NCBI GenBank assembly: GCA_031262465.1
Contig: JAISHQ010000050.1
Span: forward strand, 1-34,505
Length of the DNA: 34,505 nt
From: Rikenellaceae bacterium
GTDB taxonomy: Bacteria; Bacteroidota; Bacteroidia; Bacteroidales; Rikenellaceae
Direction of reading: 5' to 3'
Shown here: one piece after another, positions 25,220 through 33,948 of the stretch
Position numbering within the stretch: position 1 is the first letter of the stretch
Layout of the letters: each line of letters begins with the position of its first letter
Program-made: the position numbers and the translations under genes
Notes under the pieces: generated by a model
What the model saw: the letters and a program-made list of their open reading frames with translations, nothing else
Told to the model about the DNA's origin: nothing
Databases searched by the model: none

Positions 25220-25343
25220 TGGGAGTTTCTACAAGTTCAAAAGACAAGGCTTGCGACCGAGACAAAAGCGCAGTGTACTAAAGGTACTCGAGCATTTTGG
25301 CGAGGAAGCGTAACGCAGTATTTTGGGCTTGTAGGAGCTCCCA
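25220..25343 (+). repeat. 120-bp stem-ended repeat, copy D
   Basis: TGGGAGTTTCTACAAG pairs with CTTGTAGGAGCTCCCA at the other end. The core differs from copies B and C at only a few positions (for example AAAGGTAC for AAACGTAC). It lies in the leader of the giant gene, ending 35 bases before its ATG; unlike A-C it is not next to a stop codon. Confidence 0.93.
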
Positions 25344-25378
25344 CGAGGGAAATAAATGGACATAATACTGTCTCTATC

Positions 25379-28300
25379 ATGAAAATAACAGGAGAACCCA
25401 AAGCATTTTTAAGCCACGAGGCGAAACAGATTCTGAACCTGTACGAATCGTTAGGCGAACGGGCAGAGATCCTTCTGCCAGCGCGGATTTTTGACAACCT
25501 GAAGAGCTTTGTCAGCGTCTGCATGGAGGAGCCGGACGATCCGGCCAAACAGCAGGCCGAGATCAACGAATACCTGCTCAAATTCCGGGAAGACCTGCCG
25601 GGGTATATGCACGTGTCGTTGATGCTGATCCCCCACAACGACTCCAAAGCCTTTGAGCTGAGCGCACAACGGGGCAAATTTGTCAAAAAAATCGACACCC
25701 TGCTCGACACCGATGGCGTAACTGTGGAGGCTAAAAAGCTCCTGCGTAACATCCGCGAGGGGCACGACGTGTCGGTCGGCACGCCGCCGGTCGACAGCCG
25801 GACGATCGACTTCATGTCGCAGTTGCAATTGGGTGGCCACGTGCGCGATTTGCGGAAATACCGCGATGTGATCGGCGTGACGGGCGACATCAACGAGGCG
25901 CATTGGAACTACCTGATGGACACGCTCGAACAGATGATTAGCCAGAGCACCCACTATACCACCAAGCCCGAAACCCGCGACTTTTTGAACCGCACGCGCT
26001 GGACGGTCAATTTCAAGGGGTTGAACGGCATGATCCGTACCATTGTCTCGGGCAACGCCGACAAGGCGGTCGAACTGCTCCGGGGCGATGTCTTCAGCGC
26101 GGCGAGTGTCGTGGTGATGGATCGTCCGAAGCCCGAAGAGCTTTACGAAAAGATGATTGTCGACACCACCTCGGTCTTTGTTATCAAGTTGAGCCACGCC
26201 CGGATCAACCACTATGTCGGCGAAAAATGGTTCCCGCTCTTAACCCGGTTGGTGATCGTCGACGACTCGAAGGAGTCGCGCAGTTCGAACACCTCGCTGG
26301 TCTTCAGCTTCCACAACGGCATCATCAACACCTTAAATAAGGTACACACCAAAAAATTGGGTTCTCCGGCCAATACCCAGCTCAACCTGCGGTTGATCTT
26401 GGAGAATGTCAACATCAACTACCTGAAGGAGTTCCGCGAAAAGATCGAGATTCAGATCGAAATCTATGCCCGCGAATTGGAGCAACTGCTGACCGAGCAG
26501 ACGGGCGACCCGACCAACATCGAAAAGCGCATCACGCTCTTCAAGCTCGACGATTTCTCGCGTCAGGTGGTCAAGGACAAATATTCGCTCGAAAAATTGC
26601 GCGACTTCATCTTCTTCCTTGAAAACTGCCACCAGCCCGAAAACAAGCAGGTGCAGACCCAAGAGCTGATGGACGAATTTGAAAGCCGGATGCGCAACTA
26701 TTTCTACGCCGGTAACAAATACATCGACATCGTCACGATCCTCGAAGGGGGTGGCCGCAACCAGATTCGCACGTATGGTAATTACCTCTTGCAGAAGCCT
26801 TACACGGGGGTCAACAGCACGATCCGCTACGCCTGCAAGCTGATTCTCGACATCATTCCGAGCAACTACGAACGGACCCTGCACAACCATTTCCACAAGA
26901 ATTTCGGGCTGAACCTCTTCCTCGAAAAGTACCAAGAATACCTCTCCAAAGTGGGCAAAGAGGCCGACAACAAGGGGCGTTTCGAGAAATTCCTGATCGA
27001 CTTGGGCATCCGCGACCGCTATTTCGCCCTGAAGGACGAGAACCGCGACATCGTGCGCAATTTCCTCTCGGCACTGGGGAATCTCGACCAGACCTCAATC
27101 TCGGACTCGGTGCAGATGATTATCCGCGACCTGCTGTTCAACCCGAACGGCAGGCCAAAGCCCTATATCATCTACAACGCGGTGCAGGCGTGGGAGTACA
27201 AAGACCTCTTGCCGGACGATATGTTCGACATCAACCCGTTCGACATCGAGTTGGAGAACCTGAAAAACGGGCGGTTGGCTTACGATCGGTTGGTCGAAAA
27301 ACTGAGCCGCATCAAATCGACGCTCGCCCTGTTCGACGACACGGGCAACCTGTGGGATATGTTCTGCGAGAACACGACCATCGTCATCAACGACCCGAAC
27401 AACCCGGCCGGGTACTCGGACTTCAACAGCGAGCAGGAGAACAACTTCCTTAAGTTCATGAACACTTGCAAGATCACCCTCTTCTTGGACGAGGCCTATG
27501 CCGAAAGTGTGAAGATCGAAGACCTGACCCAGCCCAAATGGCGGAGCATTTCGCGGTACATCATCAACAACATCAACGCCCAATCGAAGATCAAGGCGAT
27601 CTCTTCGCTCTCGACCACCAAAAACTTGGCGGCCACCGGCGAACGCCTCGGCTCGATTGCCACCACGCCCACGGCCAAAGATTTTGAGGTCTATGCCCGC
27701 CGGATCAACAGCGCCGAACACGGCAACAACAACTCGCTGTTGATGCTCAACAACACGTTGGAGACAGCACAGGTGGCCAAAAGCATCAAGGATCAGATCG
27801 AGGCCGAACTGCCCAAAAACGCTTCGCGCTCGAAGATCAAAAAGGCACTGACGAACTTCATCATCAACCAGATCGGCAAAACGGAGAAGAGCAACCAGCT
27901 CAGCCAGCAGGGTCGCCAGCTCCACAAAACAGCCGGTTTTGAAGGCTCGCCGCTCTATGTCTTCCTGTTAGACGAATTGGTTTCGCTCGACAAACTCGAC
28001 GTGCTCGGCCTGCCGGACGACTTTAAGTACCACGACAAGCCCTTCTTTATTTATTATCAAGAGCAGTTGGTCAAGAACCTCAACCGCTTCCGGGTCAACA
28101 AAAACTTCCGAAGCTCTTCGCTGAAGCGGCTCAAGATGGCCAAGCAGATGGCCGCGCGGCTGATCGAGTCCAACGATGCCGGGCAAATGCTTTCGTTCAT
28201 CGACTCGGACGGCTCGTACTTGTTCAATTTCAGGGTGTTGGGCGGCTATTCTTATGCCGACATCTTGGCCTTTTGCCGTGCGCTGGCCAGCAAACGGGGG

Positions 28301-31300
28301 GTGGCCACGGTGCCCTATTCGACCGGTCTGGTGCGTTTCTCGTTGGGCGGTTACATCTCGGCCACCGACGAAGGGTTTAAAATCTACACCGCCGAGATCG
28401 AAGACGCTTTCTCGATCTTCATCAAATATTGGATGCTCTTCGCCGAAGCGAAGAAAGACCCGGCCAACGCTGAATTGGGTGCCTCGAAAATCCTCGACAT
28501 CTTGTTCGGATACAACCGCGATTCGGACTTTGTGGCGCAGGTCATCGCCGACTATGCCCATTCGGCGGGCTTCCGCAAGGACAAGGCCCCGTCGTTGCAA
28601 ATCCGCGACGTGCGCTCGCTGTACCACACCTCGCCGGAGAAGAGCGGGATCACGATCACCACGATCGGCCGCTCGCCCAACTCGGTGATCGAGCTTCACG
28701 GCGACATCATCGGCGCGTGTCGCGATGTGACCGAATTTATCAGCAGTCCGGCCTTTACCAAGGTCTATGAAAACCTCTTGGCGCAGATTTACAAGCGGGT
28801 ACCGGCCATTTCCGACCTCGATTTCAACACGGTCAGCTCGCGGTACAGCAAGGCGGTTCTGTTGAAATACATCGAAAACAAAAAGACTTTCCAGCCCAAT
28901 CACCACGTGCTCGACAACCCCGAGGAGCTTTATGTGATGATGGAAATCCTGATCGAGATGGAGCACCTGCTCTTCTCGGACAGCAAGATGAAGATTTTGG
29001 CGATCAACGCCACCGGCGATCCGGCCCTCGACAAGGCCAAGTTGGAGGGGCTGAACTCGATCCTCAAGAAATACATCCGCGAGATTCTGATTCACTTCAA
29101 CTTGCCCTTCGAGAAAGAGGGGATCGAACCGAGCCGCCGCCAGATCATCAGCACCGCCGGGGAGTCGTTCGAAACGGTGACCGGAATCACCCTGAGCACG
29201 TTGAACCTGCGGCTTTGGATTGACGAATTTATCCGCAACCTGCGCGAGCGCGAAGAGTTCCGCGATGTGCCGTTGGCTCAAAAGAGCATCGCCTACATCA
29301 TGGACATCATCCAAAAGGGGCTTGACCGGGCGGAGAGCATGATCGACAAAATCCTCTACCTCTACCTGTTACACAACGACAACTCGTTCTACAAATTGGT
29401 CATCAACAAGATCAAATACTTCAACGATCACCTCGGAGCGTGTGACGAGCTGGAGATGCGGATGTTTACCGAAGAGTTTGTGCTCAACACGATGGAAAAA
29501 CAACTGCAGGAGCTGAGCGATTACATCATGCGCAAACGCGACATCAAGATCGACGAGGACGAAATCTATGCCGTCACCCGCAAGGTGGTGCGTTTCTACA
29601 TCAGCCTGATCGCCCTGACGCGCGGTACCGACTATTACAGCCGCTATACCCACACGCTGGTGCGGATTGTAGAGACCGCTTTCCGCAAGCAAAATTCGAG
29701 TGTCAACGAGATGGCTCAGCACGGGATTTCACTCTACAAAGGGTTTAAGATGGAGGACACGTCGCTCGAAACGTTCGAGAGCGGCCGCATCCATTGGATC
29801 AACGACCTGATGCGCAAATGCGGGGTGATCTCCTCGGAACAGCCCGTGCAGGTACACACCCGCATCGTGACCGATGCCAAAAAGCGCGAATATCCGTTCC
29901 ACAAGATCGACCGCATCGAGACCAAGAAAAAGGATTTTGGCAAATCGGACGAAGCCTTTGGCTTGGAGTATGTCAAACACATCGACACCCGCCCCTCGTC
30001 GGCCTTTTTCACCGACCGCTTAGCGCGCTTTGTCGACAACATGGACTCGGACGACTACCGCTGTAAAGTGGTTAAACACGGGATTGTCAAGGAGTTGGTG
30101 ATCTTCCAAAAGGGTTACATGAAGTACCTGACCGACAACTATCGGCTCAACTACACCGAGGACATCAGCCTGAAAGACATCCAAAATTTTGTTCCCGACA
30201 CGATCGCCCTGTTGGGTGCGCCGGAAAAACTGATCTCCTTCCCGCAGGTGGGCTATTTCGACATCAAAGGCCCGTCGGGTAACATCAAGACGATCATCAC
30301 CCCGCTGAAATCGGAGGCCGACTACTTCGGCGACGTGAAAAAACCGCGCCTGACCGTCATCAACGAAAAGGTGAAGGAGATCGGCGGTATTCCGCGCCAC
30401 GGCTCGCTCTTCTTGATCGAAGAGAACGACGGGAGCGTCTTCGTGATCGAGATCAACGGCGACAGCGGCGTGGGCAAATCGGAGATGATCGCGGCGTTCA
30501 TCCTCAAGTGGTTGCGCAACAACTTGGAGGGGATTCGCTCGATCAAGATGATCGCCGGCGATATGTTCCACGAGTTTCAGGATGCCGAGGGCAACCTCTA
30601 TGGGATCGGCACCGAGGTGGGCGACTTCTCGCGCACAACGGACTTCGACCCGGACTACATCCGCTATTACAACTACCTGTTCCAGAGCAGTGCCGACAGC
30701 AACGTCGACGACCTGAACTCGCGGAGCACGGTGAGCGGAATGTGCGACATCACGATGCCCTATAAGATCGACATCATGCTGAGTGCCAGCAACTACGCCA
30801 AACAGGAGGCCGGAATCACCCGGGTCGACAACCCGGAGAATTTCCTGCTCTACATCGACGCGCACGGCGAACGCAAGGAGAAGGCGACCAGCCAGGACGG
30901 CCCGAACTTCCAGCGCACGTTGAAACGCTATACGGCCGACAAAAACATCGTCGACGTGATCGCCCGCCACGGCAACTACCTCGACGACATCCTCGATTGG
31001 GAGTACAACAAGGCCGACCGGCAATATTACCTCGCCTCGTCGTTCAAGCTGATCGACAAGATCGACATCACGGAGGTGGTCAAGATGATCTTCGTGGGCA
31101 AAACGTTCGCGCGCAACGGTTTCGATTACGAAATTCGCGACGTGTCGTTCGACCTGATCCAAAACCGTTTCGTGGCCGAAGTGGCCTATATGAGCGACGA
31201 GAATGTGATCCTGACCGACGTAATTATCGACCGGAAGATGTTCAGTTCGATCTTCGACTCGCTGGCCAGCACACCGGGCGGACAGCCGTTTATCGCCGAA

Positions 31301-32095
31301 GAGGGTCAATTGGACACCATCGCCAACCTGATTAACGTCCTGCGCGGAGGCAAAGACAGCAAGGGCAAGGCGAAGAACATCCACTTCGGGGTGCTCTCGA
31401 CCGAGATCGGCAAAAAAGGACGCGAGATCACCGGGCCACAAAAGGCCGCCGCCGCCCTGAAACAGCTGATTCAGGAGGTGCGCGTCAGCAATCCGGAGAT
31501 CAACGAGGGCAAGATCAAGGTCAAACGCCTGTTGAACGAAAAATACGATCACATTTTCCACGGCGAGATGAACAGTGCCGAGCTGTGGCGGTATAACTTC
31601 TACCTCTATCAGTTAGAGAATATGCGCAAGGCCGACCTGCGCCGGATGGACAACCGCAACAAAAAGGTCGACATCTCGAACTTGGTCGACTTTACGCCGG
31701 TCGAAAAGAACCACGAGTTCAGCCCGTTGCTCGTTACGCCCAACCTCAACATCGAGCTGAACAGCTTCGGGGAGACCTTCGAGGAGCTGATGTCACTGCC
31801 CAACTACCCCGAATTTGCCGAGGAGTTTGCCGCCAAAGTCGGTGGCCTCTACGTGGCCGACGGGTATAGCGAGGACACCAACATCAACAACATGATCGCC
31901 CAGCTGTTGATGATGGAGAGCTACATCGGCACCGACGACCTGGCGCGCGGCAGTGTGATCGAAAAGGTCAACCGGGAAACGATCGCCGCCGCCAAATACG
32001 CGGTGGTTCAATTCCTTAACGCCCGGAAATCGCCGACCCCCACCCCGCCCCAAGGCGAAGGCAAGGCCGACGCACCGAAACCGCGCAAAAAATAG
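25379..32095 (+). CDS. 2238-aa protein with aminotransferase-like and HprK/PEPCK-like P-loop domains
   Basis: I do not recognise a named protein. Residues 1-470 are mostly helical and unassigned. About 470-1040 resemble fold-type I PLP aminotransferases: NDPNNPAGYSDF (N675), LFLDEAYAE (D704, Y707), SSLSTTKNLAATGERLG (Schiff-base K748, R756) and LVRFSLGGY (R986). D704-Y707 and K748-R756 have exactly the +3 and +8 spacing of aspartate aminotransferase; about 110 extra residues lie between K748 and R986. Residues 1040-1650 are helical and unassigned. IEINGDSGVGKSEMI (P-loop 1694-1701), preceded by RHGSLFLIEE and followed by MIAGDMF (D1728), resembles HPr kinase and PEPCK. The tail after 2215 is Pro/Lys-rich. 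There is no signal peptide, so it is probably cytoplasmic. Base composition matches core genes. Function unknown. Confidence 0.8.
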   Translation: MKITGEPKAFLSHEAKQILNLYESLGERAEILLPARIFDNLKSFVSVCMEEPDDPAKQQAEINEYLLKFREDLPGYMHVSLMLIPHNDSKAFELSAQRGKFVKKIDTLLDTDGVTVEAKKLLRNIREGHDVSVGTPPVDSRTIDFMSQLQLGGHVRDLRKYRDVIGVTGDINEAHWNYLMDTLEQMISQSTHYTTKPETRDFLNRTRWTVNFKGLNGMIRTIVSGNADKAVELLRGDVFSAASVVVMDRPKPEELYEKMIVDTTSVFVIKLSHARINHYVGEKWFPLLTRLVIVDDSKESRSSNTSLVFSFHNGIINTLNKVHTKKLGSPANTQLNLRLILENVNINYLKEFREKIEIQIEIYARELEQLLTEQTGDPTNIEKRITLFKLDDFSRQVVKDKYSLEKLRDFIFFLENCHQPENKQVQTQELMDEFESRMRNYFYAGNKYIDIVTILEGGGRNQIRTYGNYLLQKPYTGVNSTIRYACKLILDIIPSNYERTLHNHFHKNFGLNLFLEKYQEYLSKVGKEADNKGRFEKFLIDLGIRDRYFALKDENRDIVRNFLSALGNLDQTSISDSVQMIIRDLLFNPNGRPKPYIIYNAVQAWEYKDLLPDDMFDINPFDIELENLKNGRLAYDRLVEKLSRIKSTLALFDDTGNLWDMFCENTTIVINDPNNPAGYSDFNSEQENNFLKFMNTCKITLFLDEAYAESVKIEDLTQPKWRSISRYIINNINAQSKIKAISSLSTTKNLAATGERLGSIATTPTAKDFEVYARRINSAEHGNNNSLLMLNNTLETAQVAKSIKDQIEAELPKNASRSKIKKALTNFIINQIGKTEKSNQLSQQGRQLHKTAGFEGSPLYVFLLDELVSLDKLDVLGLPDDFKYHDKPFFIYYQEQLVKNLNRFRVNKNFRSSSLKRLKMAKQMAARLIESNDAGQMLSFIDSDGSYLFNFRVLGGYSYADILAFCRALASKRGVATVPYSTGLVRFSLGGYISATDEGFKIYTAEIEDAFSIFIKYWMLFAEAKKDPANAELGASKILDILFGYNRDSDFVAQVIADYAHSAGFRKDKAPSLQIRDVRSLYHTSPEKSGITITTIGRSPNSVIELHGDIIGACRDVTEFISSPAFTKVYENLLAQIYKRVPAISDLDFNTVSSRYSKAVLLKYIENKKTFQPNHHVLDNPEELYVMMEILIEMEHLLFSDSKMKILAINATGDPALDKAKLEGLNSILKKYIREILIHFNLPFEKEGIEPSRRQIISTAGESFETVTGITLSTLNLRLWIDEFIRNLREREEFRDVPLAQKSIAYIMDIIQKGLDRAESMIDKILYLYLLHNDNSFYKLVINKIKYFNDHLGACDELEMRMFTEEFVLNTMEKQLQELSDYIMRKRDIKIDEDEIYAVTRKVVRFYISLIALTRGTDYYSRYTHTLVRIVETAFRKQNSSVNEMAQHGISLYKGFKMEDTSLETFESGRIHWINDLMRKCGVISSEQPVQVHTRIVTDAKKREYPFHKIDRIETKKKDFGKSDEAFGLEYVKHIDTRPSSAFFTDRLARFVDNMDSDDYRCKVVKHGIVKELVIFQKGYMKYLTDNYRLNYTEDISLKDIQNFVPDTIALLGAPEKLISFPQVGYFDIKGPSGNIKTIITPLKSEADYFGDVKKPRLTVINEKVKEIGGIPRHGSLFLIEENDGSVFVIEINGDSGVGKSEMIAAFILKWLRNNLEGIRSIKMIAGDMFHEFQDAEGNLYGIGTEVGDFSRTTDFDPDYIRYYNYLFQSSADSNVDDLNSRSTVSGMCDITMPYKIDIMLSASNYAKQEAGITRVDNPENFLLYIDAHGERKEKATSQDGPNFQRTLKRYTADKNIVDVIARHGNYLDDILDWEYNKADRQYYLASSFKLIDKIDITEVVKMIFVGKTFARNGFDYEIRDVSFDLIQNRFVAEVAYMSDENVILTDVIIDRKMFSSIFDSLASTPGGQPFIAEEGQLDTIANLINVLRGGKDSKGKAKNIHFGVLSTEIGKKGREITGPQKAAAALKQLIQEVRVSNPEINEGKIKVKRLLNEKYDHIFHGEMNSAELWRYNFYLYQLENMRKADLRRMDNRNKKVDISNLVDFTPVEKNHEFSPLLVTPNLNIELNSFGETFEELMSLPNYPEFAEEFAAKVGGLYVADGYSEDTNINNMIAQLLMMESYIGTDDLARGSVIEKVNRETIAAAKYAVVQFLNARKSPTPTPPQGEGKADAPKPRKK

Positions 32096-32126
32096 CGCAC
32101 CGCGCAATCGCGCTATGCCTCTACAC

Positions 32127-32166
32127 AACCCCGAGGTCGACCGGAAGGTCGACCTCGGGGTTTTTT
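32127..32166 (+). terminator. terminator of the giant gene
   Basis: A 16-bp perfect stem pairs 32127-32142 with 32147-32162 around GGAA, followed by T residues to 32166. A smaller inverted repeat (ATAGCGC/GCGCTAT, 32092-32116) overlaps the stop codon. Confidence 0.92.
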
Positions 32167-32372
32167 CAGCCTTCGACTGCCGCTTTTAGAAAGCGGCGCA
32201 AATCGCGGCTTTTTGTAAAAAGCCGCCCCAAAAACTTTTGTACTTGTCTTTGCAGGGAGATCATCTCTCCGAGACTTCGTTTTATACTGTATTCCCCCTG
32301 GCTTTCAAGCGAGCTTGAGCCGGGGAATACAGCACAAAACGCATTCGCCCGACAGGCGAATGTGATCGCCCT
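32167..32372 (-). repeat. multi-hairpin repeat, copy 2 (minus orientation)
   Basis: Same five-hairpin order as copy 1 when read on the minus strand: H1 CATTCGCC/GGCGAATG (32342-32362), H2 CTGTATTCCCC/GGGGAATACAG (32287-32332), H3 GGAGA/TCTCC, H4 a perfect 22-nt hairpin with GCGGC/GCCGC (32205-32226), H5 GCCGCTTT/AAAGCGGC (32179-32197). As with copy 1, H5 faces the 3' end of the neighbouring gene. Copy 3 lies head-to-head with it. Confidence 0.82.
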
Positions 32373-32499
32373 AAAAACACATTCTACAACAGCGTATTAA
32401 GGATTCCAATTTCTGCAAAATGTAGTCTCTTTGAGACCCATTTCGTTTCCCTATTTGTCCGAAGTTGAAGCCGATAAAACGGAATGGCCATTGGATTTT
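32373..32499. other. spacer between two inverted repeat copies
   Basis: About 130 bases with no gene. A GTCTC-TTT-GAGAC mini-hairpin is the only feature seen. Confidence 0.3.
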
Positions 32500-32713
32500 C
32501 AGGGCGAAAACATTCACTCCGCAGGAGGTGAATGCCACTTGTACGGGACACCCCTGCTCACGCTTGCGTGAAAGCTAAGGGGTGTCTTGGACAAGTGGAA
32601 GTTCCCGCAGGGAATTTTTGCCCTGCAAGCACAAGCACAAAAGTTTTTGATGCAACTTTTTACAAAAAGTTGCGATTTGCGCCGCTTTCTAAAAGCGGCA
32701 GTCAAAGGCTGGA
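32500..32713 (+). repeat. multi-hairpin repeat, copy 3 (plus orientation)
   Basis: H1 CATTCAC/GTGAATG (32511-32534); H2 CCACTTGT/ACAAGTGG plus GACACCCCT/AGGGGTGTC (32535-32598), wholly different in sequence from H2 of copies 1 and 2; H3 GCAGGG/CCCTGC; H4 GCAAC/GTTGC (32652-32673); H5 GCCGC/GCGGC (32681-32699), identical to copy 2. It ends 21 bases before the hydF ATG and therefore forms much of its leader. Confidence 0.8.
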
Positions 32714-32734
32714 AAAGTAAAAATGTAATACACA

Positions 32735-33892
32735 ATGGCAATCAACGAATTACCCCGCTCTGGGCGGGAGACGAAACCACATATTGGCATCTATGGCCGG
32801 TGCAATGTCGGCAAGAGTACGCTGTTGAATTTCATCACCGAGGGCGATTATGCGCTGGTCTCTGCTGAGCCGGGGACGACGGGCGACCCGGTGCGTAAAA
32901 GTTACGAAATTTTGGATTTTGCCCCGGTGATTTTCATCGACACCGCCGGGTTGGACGACAGCTCCCCGTTGGGCGCGCGGCGGATAGAAAAAACGAGGGA
33001 GACGATCCCGCAGATCGACTTGGCGTTGCTGGTCTTTCGGCAATGGGGCGCGCCGGAGACCGCGTTGGCCACGCACTTGGAACGCGACGGAGTTCCTTTT
33101 CTGCTGATTCATAACCGGTTTGACGATTCTACTCAAGCGGATTCCCTGCTTCCTTCTCACCTTGCCCTGAATTTGTCGCACAACGATGCGGCGGCACACG
33201 AGGCTCTCTTGACGGCTATTCGGCGCGCCCTGCCCGAGCGGTCGTACCTTGTGCCTTCGCTCTTCGAGGGGCGTGTGGAGCGGGACGAGGTGGTGCTGTT
33301 GGTCTGCCCGATCGACAGCGAGGCACCCTCGGGGCGCATGATTCTACCGCAGGTGCAGGCCATCCGCCACCTGTTGGACAAACACGCCGTGGCCGTCGTC
33401 GTCCAGCCCGAGCAGATCGAGTCTATTTTCGCCCGTGGCCTGCGACCCAAGTTGGTCGTGACTGACAGTCAGGCTTTTGCCCAAGTGAGGGCTACCGTTC
33501 CCGCCGGGGTCGAGATCACCTCGTTCAGCATCCTGTTGGCACAACTCAAAGGCGACCCTGTGGCTTATGCCGAGGGGCTGGTGCGTATTGACACGCTTCG
33601 CCCCGGCGATAAAATCCTGATTTTGGAGAATTGCATCCACCAAAGCAGTTGCGAGGACATTGGCCGGGTCAAAATTCCCGCCCTGTTAGAAGCCCGCGCG
33701 GGCGGAACACTGCCCGTGACGGTCGTGAGCGGCCTTGCGCCCCTGCCGCCGGACTTGGCGAGCTATGCGCTGGCCGTCCAATGCGGAGGGTGTATGGTGA
33801 CCCGCAGTCAGTTACAAAACCGCATCCGCGTCGTCCTCCGCGCCGGTGTCCCCATCACCAATTACGGGATGCTCTTGAATCGGTTGCTTTGA
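32735..33892 (+). CDS. hydF: [FeFe]-hydrogenase maturation GTPase HydF
   Basis: Scaffold GTPase on which HydE and HydG assemble the 2Fe subcluster before transfer to HydA. The 385-residue protein has an N-terminal G domain (P-loop GRCNVGKST 21-29, EPGTTGDP, DTAGLDD from 69, and HNRFD 126-130 in place of NKxD), a dimerisation domain, and a C-terminal cluster domain: C300-x-H302, then C350-GG-C353 in QCGGCM. The usual HCxxC histidine is Gln349 here. IHQSSCEDIGRVKIP and VVSGLAPLPPDL are typical HydF. No hydE, hydG or hydA lies in the window, but its presence implies an [FeFe]-hydrogenase and a fermentative metabolism. The leader contains repeat copy 3. Confidence 0.94.
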   Translation: MAINELPRSGRETKPHIGIYGRCNVGKSTLLNFITEGDYALVSAEPGTTGDPVRKSYEILDFAPVIFIDTAGLDDSSPLGARRIEKTRETIPQIDLALLVFRQWGAPETALATHLERDGVPFLLIHNRFDDSTQADSLLPSHLALNLSHNDAAAHEALLTAIRRALPERSYLVPSLFEGRVERDEVVLLVCPIDSEAPSGRMILPQVQAIRHLLDKHAVAVVVQPEQIESIFARGLRPKLVVTDSQAFAQVRATVPAGVEITSFSILLAQLKGDPVAYAEGLVRIDTLRPGDKILILENCIHQSSCEDIGRVKIPALLEARAGGTLPVTVVSGLAPLPPDLASYALAVQCGGCMVTRSQLQNRIRVVLRAGVPITNYGMLLNRLL

Positions 33893-33919
33893 TTTTTAGC
33901 AGAATTTATTTTAACTTTG
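33888..33919 (+). promoter_or_regulatory. promoter of the TPR gene
   Basis: TTTG (33888-33891), a 20-base spacer, then TAACTTTG (33912-33919): the complete Bacteroidota promoter pattern. It starts inside the last codons of hydF. Transcription would begin near 33926, about 23 bases before the ATG at 33949. Confidence 0.75.
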
Positions 33920-33948
33920 TATGAAAAATAATCTTATATTTTTACTCA

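Noticed and set aside
15401..25343. The four 120-bp repeats as a CRISPR array
   Set aside because: The copies are kilobases apart, in mixed orientation, far too long for CRISPR repeats, and no cas genes are present.
27380..28340. Aminotransferase core of the giant protein as a separate inserted gene
   Set aside because: The frame is continuous for 6.7 kb with even codon use and no internal stop or promoter, so it is an integral domain.
30020..31561. Minus-strand frames of 448 and 513 codons opposite the giant gene (27968-29314 and 30020-31561)
   Set aside because: Both follow the codon periodicity of the plus-strand gene and have repetitive Val/Asp/His-rich translations typical of antisense frames.
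32514..32741. Short frames inside the multi-hairpin repeats as small proteins
   Set aside because: They are translations of paired stems, differ between copies, and lack start signals.
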